Assembly (NCBI GenBank): GCA_965228215.1
Contig: OZ245800.1
Span: 496,001 to 560,000, forward strand
DNA length: 64,000 nt
Source of the DNA: Maricaulis sp965228215
Lineage (GTDB): Bacteria > Pseudomonadota > Alphaproteobacteria > Caulobacterales > Maricaulaceae
Direction: 5' to 3'
Shown: in pieces, positions 57,900 through 64,000 of the stretch
Position numbering within the stretch: the stretch's first letter is position 1
Layout: each line of letters opens with the position of its first letter
The notes under the pieces: generated by a model
The model's database searches: none
What the model saw: only the letters and a program-made list of their open reading frames with translations
Told to the model about the DNA's origin: nothing
Translations under genes and position numbers: made by a program

Positions 57900-58915
57900 G
57901 TTTCTGCTCCGGAATGCCAGATACCGCAAGTTTGTGGGTTGCCGCCGAAATTACGCAAAACTTTCAGAAGCTTTTCTCGTTGTGTCGGGTCAACAATAAA
58001 CATCATAAAGCCGCCGCCGCCGGCCCCAGACACCTTGCCTCCGTAAGCACCATTCGCAAGCGCCGCATTGTAGACAGCATCAATCTCCGCGGTCGAAATC
58101 TTGTCGGACGTTCGTTTCTTAAATTTCCAGCTTTCGTCGAGCTGTCGAGCCAAATCGTGCATTCTTCCGCGCTGCAGCGCTTCTTTCATCTGTCTTGCTG
58201 AGTCTTTGAGACTGTGCATCGCACGTGCGCGTTCACTCTGTTGAGGCCTTACACTTTCTTTCTGCTGCTCAATTATAGTGGCGGAATCTCTTGATTGACC
58301 TGTGAAATATATGATTAGGGAACTTTCGAGTTCCAGTTCCACATGACGGTCGATCCGGAGTTGATTCACGAGGGTCTGCTCGTTTGAGCCAAACTCCATA
58401 AAGTTGATGCCACCGAAGGCAGCAGCGTACTGATCTTGCCGACCACCAGCGAAGCCGAGATCCTTTCGCTCGATGTCGAATGCTAATTGCGCTAGAGCAT
58501 AATTATCAAGCGGTACATCTATCAGATCTAGGAACGCAGCCAACAAGGCGACAACCATTGAAGATGATGTGCCGAGACCGGAGCCCGCGGGTGCGTCGGC
58601 ATAGCTTGTAATATCTACCGAGATCGGTTCGCCGGCATTAAAGTCCTTAACAATACGATTGTAGACGCCCCGCATTAAACTTGGAGCTCCGGTGCTCGGC
58701 TCCAAGACACTCTCCGCCACGCCGGTCCAACTAGCTTCAATATCTGGAGCATCAAGCGATAGATGCCCATCGCGGCGGGGCGTTAGAGTTACGTGACAAA
58801 ATCGATTGATGGCTGCATTGAGAACAAGTCCGCCAAATTCATCGCAGTACGGCGCTACGTCTGTGCCCCCCCCGCCAATGCCCAATCGCAATGGCGCTCT
58901 AGATCTAATTCTCAT
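57887..58915 (-). CDS. hddA: D-glycero-alpha-D-manno-heptose 7-phosphate kinase (HddA)
   Basis: 342 residues, GHMP kinase. RIRSRAPLRLGIGGGGTDVAPYCDEFGG is the characteristic sugar-kinase start; ATP loop SYADAPAGSGLGTSSSMVVALLAA; and C-terminal GKVSGAGGGGFMMFIV. RQDQYAAAFGGINFMEF fits the HddA/WcbL group. Phosphorylates heptose 7-phosphate at C1. The GGGG motif near the start is encoded by an eight-base G run (58866-58873), a slippage-prone site. First gene of hddA-hddC-AGE-gmhB. Confidence 0.87.
   Translation of the reverse strand: MRIRSRAPLRLGIGGGGTDVAPYCDEFGGLVLNAAINRFCHVTLTPRRDGHLSLDAPDIEASWTGVAESVLEPSTGAPSLMRGVYNRIVKDFNAGEPISVDITSYADAPAGSGLGTSSSMVVALLAAFLDLIDVPLDNYALAQLAFDIERKDLGFAGGRQDQYAAAFGGINFMEFGSNEQTLVNQLRIDRHVELELESSLIIYFTGQSRDSATIIEQQKESVRPQQSERARAMHSLKDSARQMKEALQRGRMHDLARQLDESWKFKKRTSDKISTAEIDAVYNAALANGAYGGKVSGAGGGGFMMFIVDPTQREKLLKVLRNFGGNPQTCGIWHSGAETWRV
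58866..58873 (-). repeat. G8 tract in the hddA coding region
   Basis: Eight consecutive C on the plus strand, read as G8 within the codons for GGGGTD about residue 14 of HddA. A one-base change would truncate the kinase early. Confidence 0.9.
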
Positions 58916-59101
58916 GGCCCCTCAATCCACCCCGTTAATTCCAATAATCTTCACTGTTTATGTTAGAAAATCATCAAGCGAATTAATAGTATCAAAGCGC
59001 TACTTGATACACCATTCACCGGCCCTATCCTAGCTGCCAAGGAAGCAAACCAATCAAGAAGTCCACGAAACACCGTTCGCGATCGGGGAACCAATAACGC
59101 G

Positions 59102-60481
59102 CTACGCCCCCCCCTCTTCATGCGCGTCTTTGCCAGCCAGCTCCAACGATATTCTCTTCATCGGCAAGCCAACGACAGAATGACGGATATGAGATGTGGC
59201 GATTCTCAAAAACAGCGCTTCGTCTAACCAGTGCTGGATAACATGATCGTCTTGATTGCCAGTCGCAACAGCGACGGCCACTGCATAGTCGCCAGGCGGC
59301 AAATAGGGCAATCGGAACTCAAAAACTCCGTAAAACTTGGCGCCCGGGTCAACACCAATAGGCTTTTGCCAGGTTGCGTTGAGCGTATTGTCGCCGAAGA
59401 GGTTCTGTCCGAGGTGATTTTTAAAATAGAACCCGACAATCACCTCTTCTAGCGCTGCCACAGCTTCGCAAGCGATAGTTAAAGTAACTTCCTCGCCTCC
59501 TTCCAACTTGGAAGCTAACTCACCACCGGGCAAGGTAATCTGCGCGCGGTTAATTAGTGCATTCCGCGCCCCAAACTGCACGCTGTCTGGATCGAACTCG
59601 AAAAGTGAGATGCTATTTTTTACCGGTGAATTCGAAATAGCCTGCGCCCGAAAATCCGGGCTAAAATCTGCATTGTCGAGCAAGGCAACGCGGCGCCCCC
59701 CCGCAGCGACAAATGCTTCACCAGCCATCTTTCCCGCCAAATCAACTTGATATGCGTGGCAAACATCAGCAGCGGATCCATACATCTTTACTTCGCCCGC
59801 CTCGAGCCAAAGCGCCCGGGTACACAAGCTCGTAACGCTCGCTATGTCGTGAGACACGAAAAGAAGTGCGCCTTTCTTCGTGAATTGTCGAATGAACCGC
59901 ATGCACTTTTGTTGAAATGCGGCATCACCGACCGCTAGAACTTCATCGACAATGAGAATATCGGCGTTCACATGAGCAGCGATCGAAAATCCTAGTCGTG
60001 CGCGCATACCGCTGGAATAGGTTTTGACCGGCCGCTCTATAAACTCGCCCAATTCCGCAAAGTCGATGATCGAGTTCCGTTCCGAATCAATGTCCTCGGA
60101 TTCCATTCCTAGAATCGACGCGGAAAGATCAATGTTTTCCCGACCTGTTAGCTCACCGTCCAACCCAACTCCTAAATCCAGCAAAGCAGCCACTTTGCCT
60201 CGAACGGAGATCTCGCCCCCATCAGGGTGCGCAACGCCTGCGATCAAACGTAACAGCGTTGATTTGCCAGCGCCATTCCGGCCGATAATGGCGACCGCCT
60301 CGCCGCGCTCGACTTCAAAATCAACACCTTTCAGCGCCCAAAAAAGCTTTTCGGGAGCGTAATTTTCTCGCCCTTGAAGCATTCGCTTAAACAGGCCTAA
60401 AGGATTGTGAGCCTCCCCCCCCAAGCGATAGCTTTTCTTCAAACCCTGAGCACTAATCAGTTTAGATTCAAATTCTGACAT
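59102..60481 (-). CDS. wzt: Polysaccharide ABC exporter ATPase with C-terminal Wzt domain
   Basis: 459 residues. ATPase about 1-240: SYRLGGEAHNPLG, Walker A AIIGRNGAGKSTLLRLIAG, signature TYSSGMRARLGFSIAAH and Walker B ILIVDEVLAVGD. C-terminal domain about 285-459 is a beta-sandwich like the Wzt carbohydrate-binding domain (EEVTLTIACEAVAALEEVIVGFYFKNHLGQNLFGD, LPYLPPGDYAVAVAVATG) that recognises the capped end of the glycan. Three long G tracts fall in the gene (60415, 59696, 59107). The start lies inside the end of the permease gene. Confidence 0.93.
   Translation of the reverse strand: MSEFESKLISAQGLKKSYRLGGEAHNPLGLFKRMLQGRENYAPEKLFWALKGVDFEVERGEAVAIIGRNGAGKSTLLRLIAGVAHPDGGEISVRGKVAALLDLGVGLDGELTGRENIDLSASILGMESEDIDSERNSIIDFAELGEFIERPVKTYSSGMRARLGFSIAAHVNADILIVDEVLAVGDAAFQQKCMRFIRQFTKKGALLFVSHDIASVTSLCTRALWLEAGEVKMYGSAADVCHAYQVDLAGKMAGEAFVAAGGRRVALLDNADFSPDFRAQAISNSPVKNSISLFEFDPDSVQFGARNALINRAQITLPGGELASKLEGGEEVTLTIACEAVAALEEVIVGFYFKNHLGQNLFGDNTLNATWQKPIGVDPGAKFYGVFEFRLPYLPPGDYAVAVAVATGNQDDHVIQHWLDEALFLRIATSHIRHSVVGLPMKRISLELAGKDAHEEGGA
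59107..59114 (-). repeat. G8 tract at the 3' end of wzt
   Basis: Eight-base run coding the Gly residues just before the stop codon; slippage would alter the C-terminus and read into the spacer. Confidence 0.9.
59696..59702 (-). repeat. G7 tract in the middle of wzt
   Basis: Seven-base run within the codons for AAGGRRVALL, between the ATPase and glycan-binding domains. Confidence 0.9.
60415..60422 (-). repeat. G8 tract at the 5' end of wzt
   Basis: Eight-base run within the codons for YRLGGEAH about residue 21; slippage here would abolish the ATPase. Confidence 0.9.
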
Positions 60482-61271
60482 CGAAGCCCCGCTTCAGTCG
60501 CTTAAATACGGCAACGCTAATCGCCAATGCGACCACACCTGTCGCAGCATGCGCCAAGGTCACATAAAGTCCCGCTGAGTCGCCTCCGAACATAAAATGT
60601 CGAAAATTCAATACGCTCACAGTGAGGGGATTGAAGTAGACATACTCCCGCAACGAAGCTGGGACAGCAGCCAGATCGTAAAATATTGGACATATAAACA
60701 ATAGCGCCATAGTCGCAGGTTGCACTAGAAAGACAATATCTTTAAAATAAACGCACACAGCAGAGACAATATATGAGAAGGCTACACCATAAAAAAGTAG
60801 CGGAATTGCTGAAGCGATACTTAAAACAACCGAGACTATACTAAAGTCGTACAGGAACGCATGAGCCGCATAGAATACCGCCAGGGTGACGACAAACTGC
60901 ACACTCGCGCTGACCGCAGAGGCAAGCGGCAACATCTCAGGGGCTATTCTGGGCTGCCGCAACAAGGTGGCGGAGTTAGCTATCAATTGGGATGCACGCG
61001 CCAAAACATCAGCGATGAAACCATGCAGTGTCAGCCCTGCGAAAAGCACGATTGCAAAATTAACGTTCGAGCCAGTCTCAACCCCAGGCCATCGAGCCCC
61101 AAAGATAGAGCCAAATACAAACGCATACATCGCGAGCATGCCAGCCGGTAACAAAATTATCCATGCGAGACCAAAGCTTGCGGATCTATATCTCGCAGAG
61201 AAATCCCGCTGCGCGAGGGCGAACGTCAAAGCTAAATCACGGAGTGTGCTCTCCGGAATCATCGAACTCAT
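60468..61271 (-). CDS. wzm: Polysaccharide ABC exporter permease
   Basis: About 267 residues from an ATG at 61271; ATG 61262 or GTG 61289 are possible starts. ABC-2 type permease with about six helices: LAWIILLPAGMLAMYAFVFGSIFG, VNFAIVLFAGLTLHGFIADV, ASVQFVVTLAVFYAAHAFLY, VVLSIASAIPLLFYGVAFSYIVSAVCVYFKDI and FICPIFYDLAAVP. The FGSIFGARWPGV, VLFAGL and CPIFYD phrases match Wzm/KpsM-like exporters. Ends 14 bases inside wzt, coupling the subunits. Exports a lipid-linked glycan across the inner membrane. Confidence 0.92.
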   Translation of the reverse strand: MSSMIPESTLRDLALTFALAQRDFSARYRSASFGLAWIILLPAGMLAMYAFVFGSIFGARWPGVETGSNVNFAIVLFAGLTLHGFIADVLARASQLIANSATLLRQPRIAPEMLPLASAVSASVQFVVTLAVFYAAHAFLYDFSIVSVVLSIASAIPLLFYGVAFSYIVSAVCVYFKDIVFLVQPATMALLFICPIFYDLAAVPASLREYVYFNPLTVSVLNFRHFMFGGDSAGLYVTLAHAATGVVALAISVAVFKRLKRGFDVRI

Positions 61272-61307
61272 TCCTGTTTGGGTGACCACTCCTCTAACCA
61301 GATACGG

Positions 61308-64000
61308 TTAAGGGCGCCCTTCCGACTGAGCCGCAGAAATCAATTGCTGGAGGGTGCTCGCGCCCGCGGCTAAAGAATAGCGCTTCTCCCCGATCACCAT
61401 CGCCTCTTCGGACATTTCACTCCATCTTTGTTCATCGTACCAGATGCTTTTAATTGCAGCTGCATATTCCTCGGGCGTATTTGCCCGGATAACGCAGCTA
61501 CACCCGTCTAGGTCCATTCCTTCCAGCGCTGTATCACTTGCTATTACAGGCAATCCATTCACAAGCGCCGTCGCAATTTTTCCTTTGAGACCAGCCCCAA
61601 ATCTTAGGGGGGCAACAAATACCTTCGCCTTATCAAAATAAGGTTCGTAGGTTGGTACTTTTCCTGTGACTATAACGTCGTCACATCCGAGAGCGAACAA
61701 GGACGGGGGCGGTGATGCGCCAACAATCCAAAATGTCGCTTCCACCTTAGTTCGGCGGAGAAGGGGCATGACCTCTTCCGCAAAATATGTCACCGCATCC
61801 GGATTTGGTCTGTGGTTGTACCCGCCAAGAAAAACTATCGAATCGCGTGATGAGAAGTTCGGCAAAGCCCGCGGCGGCGCTTCCACCATATAGGTAAACA
61901 CCCCGGTCCTAGCGCTCGGAGCCTCGGACGCGAGAAGCTCTTTCTCTACCTCCGTGTGAACGATTGTAAGGTCGGATTGATTTATGATGGATAACTCATC
62001 GAGCTTCGTCGTAGCGGCTCTTTTTTTCAAAGCGCGGTCGGCATTCAATTCAGCTTCTCTTTCCTCGCGTAGGTAATGCAAGTCACTAACGTGAAAAAGC
62101 AGCTTGGCCTCGGGAGCATACTCTCGGATTGGCTCAATTAAGTTTTTCAACACACCATATCGGTACACTTGAATGACCTCGAGACGGTGTCCGTATGTTT
62201 TTAGGAAATCCACAACCGTAAGAACAAGCGGCGCATAGAGATATTGAATGCCCTTCCTCATCAGCGGATCCGCATAGCGCCGCCAATAGAGCATATTATC
62301 CGCTGGCGCGAAGAAAACCCGGTAGCCCAATCGCTGATACAGCTCCAAGGTATTAACAACGGTCACAGACCCCGCGTCAGCGTCGGGGGTCGGTGGGGAG
62401 GCGTCAATCACGAGAGCCCATTTCTGGCGGGTACGATCTGCCTCGAGCTCCGGCGCCTCCGCATTAGGTCGATGGGAGGCCAGCACCTCCTTCCATCGCT
62501 CATAGAACTTTTTTTGGTTCGAGATTTGGTACGCTTTTTCTCCGCCGGCCGTATCGGTACCCGAGGTCTTTCCTTCATAATGCACAACTCTCGAAAGGGG
62601 CTGTATCCACACCTCGCGCCCAGCCGCCCGTACAGCGAATGCCAAGTCTGTGTCTTCGCAATATGAGCGCTCATAATACTGTCCATCAAATCCGCCGACT
62701 TGGTCCCACAACTCCCGCGGGATCGCAATCGAAGCGCCGGAACAATAATCGACTTGACGTGCATAGCAGTATTCAGATTTGGCCGGATCATCGTTGCGAC
62801 CAAAATTCCACGCCGAACCATCCTGCCAAACAATACCACCGGCCTCCTGCAGCGATCCATCGGGATAGAATAATTTGGAGCCGACTAGTCCTGCGTTGGG
62901 CTTCGTCTCGAACATTTCAGCCAGTTCGTCCAACCAACCGGGCGCAACTCGGGTATCATTGTTTAAGAACACCAAAATACGACCACGAGCGACCTCAGCT
63001 CCCGAATTACACGATGCGATGAATCCGCCATTCACCGGTTGCCGCACGTACTTCACCCAGGGCAATCGCGAAACATATTCAGGTGTCGGGTCAATCGAAC
63101 AATCGTCGACCACGATAACCTCTGCCTTGTAACGAGTAGTGTGTTTGTGAAGCGAATCCAAGCAGTTGAGAGTATATGGAAGCTGCCCGTACACCGGGAT
63201 AATAATTGAAATTACGGGGTCATCATGATTGCCGATATTTGAACCGGGTAAGGTCTCGGTTATCGCCCCTGTCGCCACGCCAAATCGTGCATCAGCATCC
63301 AAAAGCTTAAAGTCGTCGAGAAACGCCGCACCGGCCTTGATTTCATCCCAAATTACATCGTCCGGCCGAAAGTCATAGGAGAACTCTGGTGATGATGCGC
63401 CGGATTCCTGGTCAGTCGGTTCAAGTATTGCTGCTGGTGCCAGCGCTACGGGTTCCGATGAACGTCCCTCTTTCAGTCCAAAGCGAATATAGTGATATAG
63501 GGGGTTTACTCCTGATTGCTTCACATCCGGATTTCGTTCGACATAGTAGTTTGATGAAAACGTGGCGGATGGGTCTCGGCCTTCTTCTGCTCCCAGTAAG
63601 ACGTAGTGAAGAATGGGGTCATCCCCTCGTGCTGCGACATCCGGATAGCGCTCGCGATACAATGCCTCATCGAATTCACCGCTTCTTGCGATCACGCTGG
63701 CCTGGCGAGCAACTTCGAACAGCTTTCGGGGGTTTGTCAGAAGTTGGGGCGCGTACAATCCCGATACCGCCGCAAGGGTTCGGCCCAAATTACCTCGCCT
63801 GGCGATAGCCCTACTAATTCGACGCATCGGTCGACGGCGAGCTGCTTCGGCTCGAGAAGCTGAAACTTCATTCTTGAGACTGTCGAGCTCTGACAACGAA
63901 TTGCGTAACGTGGATAATTCCGCGCTTTGATCCAGCACTTGTGAGAGCAGTGCCGCGTTATCTTGTTTTGATTTATCCGCACGCTCACCAAATTCCTTTG
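61308..64000 (-). CDS. Large two-domain glycosyltransferase (5' end beyond window)
   Basis: The frame stays open through position 64000, so the true start is outside. A coiled-coil-like N-terminal region (QSAELSTLRNSLSELDSLKNEV) is followed by two copies of the Y-x-x-R-(Y/N)-P-D-V ... HY-x-x-x-G-x-x-EGR motif typical of such synthases. Then comes a GT2 domain (VISIIIPVYGQLPYTLNCLDSLH, EVIVVDDCSIDPTPEYV, GFIASCNSGAEVARG, LVFLNNDTRVAPGW, FDGQYYERSYCEDTDLAF). Last is a GT4-like GT-B domain (SIVFLGGYNHRPNPDAVTYF, VFVAPLRFGAGLKGKIATALVNGLPV). Likely assembles the glycan exported by the adjacent Wzm/Wzt. Confidence 0.9.
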   Translation of the reverse strand, partial: KEFGERADKSKQDNAALLSQVLDQSAELSTLRNSLSELDSLKNEVSASRAEAARRRPMRRISRAIARRGNLGRTLAAVSGLYAPQLLTNPRKLFEVARQASVIARSGEFDEALYRERYPDVAARGDDPILHYVLLGAEEGRDPSATFSSNYYVERNPDVKQSGVNPLYHYIRFGLKEGRSSEPVALAPAAILEPTDQESGASSPEFSYDFRPDDVIWDEIKAGAAFLDDFKLLDADARFGVATGAITETLPGSNIGNHDDPVISIIIPVYGQLPYTLNCLDSLHKHTTRYKAEVIVVDDCSIDPTPEYVSRLPWVKYVRQPVNGGFIASCNSGAEVARGRILVFLNNDTRVAPGWLDELAEMFETKPNAGLVGSKLFYPDGSLQEAGGIVWQDGSAWNFGRNDDPAKSEYCYARQVDYCSGASIAIPRELWDQVGGFDGQYYERSYCEDTDLAFAVRAAGREVWIQPLSRVVHYEGKTSGTDTAGGEKAYQISNQKKFYERWKEVLASHRPNAEAPELEADRTRQKWALVIDASPPTPDADAGSVTVVNTLELYQRLGYRVFFAPADNMLYWRRYADPLMRKGIQYLYAPLVLTVVDFLKTYGHRLEVIQVYRYGVLKNLIEPIREYAPEAKLLFHVSDLHYLREEREAELNADRALKKRAATTKLDELSIINQSDLTIVHTEVEKELLASEAPSARTGVFTYMVEAPPRALPNFSSRDSIVFLGGYNHRPNPDAVTYFAEEVMPLLRRTKVEATFWIVGASPPPSLFALGCDDVIVTGKVPTYEPYFDKAKVFVAPLRFGAGLKGKIATALVNGLPVIASDTALEGMDLDGCSCVIRANTPEEYAAAIKSIWYDEQRWSEMSEEAMVIGEKRYSLAAGASTLQQLISAAQSEGRP

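Overview
The window looks like a chromosomal segment of a high-GC, stalked- or marine-type alphaproteobacterium, most likely of the Maricaulales/Hyphomonadaceae group. The grounds are the ruvC-ruvA-ruvB-ybgC ... tolQ-tolR-tolA-tolB order, the split metH, and a ZapA gene next to a small coiled-coil gene, a 6S RNA-like interval and 5-formyltetrahydrofolate cyclo-ligase. The placement comes from gene content and arrangement only; no database was searched.

Layout. 1-7.3 kb holds the Tol envelope complex (tolB partial, tolA, tolR, tolQ) and the RuvABC Holliday-junction machinery with YbgC. A degenerate receiver-like gene and an NTF2-fold gene lie between ybgC and tolQ. 7.5-10.8 kb is the most unusual region: three tandem genes encode Tat-exported proteins built almost entirely of a roughly 20-residue repeat (TDSD-x-G-x-Y-A-D-P-x-G-R-G-R-G, with 3, 8 and 10 units). 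A cytoplasmic JmjC/cupin_4 (RoxA/YcfD-like) 2-oxoglutarate oxygenase gene follows directly. 10.9-21.8 kb is carbohydrate and housekeeping metabolism (tkt, pgi, an AGE-family sugar isomerase, yebC, a GDP-mannose pyrophosphorylase), flanked by two paralogous SMP-30/strictosidine-synthase-like membrane-anchored proteins, then a YmdB phosphoesterase. 21.7-29.4 kb is a complete methionine/SAM cycle: split metH, metF, metK and ahcY. Two matched palindromes (ATAAAG-N4-CTTTAT) in the metF/metK divergent region look like operators of an ArsR/SahR-type regulator.

29.4-35.9 kb is a divergent redox cluster with three different Rieske fusions: Rieske plus a ferric-reductase-like membrane domain, Rieske plus an FMN glutamate-synthase-like domain, and Rieske plus a thiamine-diphosphate enzyme. 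It also holds a Cys-rich Tat/membrane-anchored protein, two very small membrane proteins and a DUF1622 protein. I know of no described pathway with this combination. 36-42.7 kb has a YfiR-like protein, a TonB-dependent receptor, a chemoreceptor, 5-formyl-THF cyclo-ligase, a probable 6S RNA, zapA, a ZauP-like gene and an unknown protein.

From about 42.7 kb to the end, base composition becomes AT-richer and the genes serve surface-polysaccharide synthesis: a GT2 glycosyltransferase, sulfate activation (cysD, cysNC, cysQ), a DegT aminotransferase, glmS, a phytanoyl-CoA-dioxygenase-like oxygenase, a methyltransferase and a set matching GDP-heptose and GDP-6-deoxy-heptose synthesis (HddA, HddC, GmhB, a Gmd-like dehydratase, an SDR). 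A Wzm/Wzt ABC exporter and a large two-domain glycosyltransferase running off the right edge complete it. No tRNA, rRNA, insertion sequence or CRISPR array was seen.
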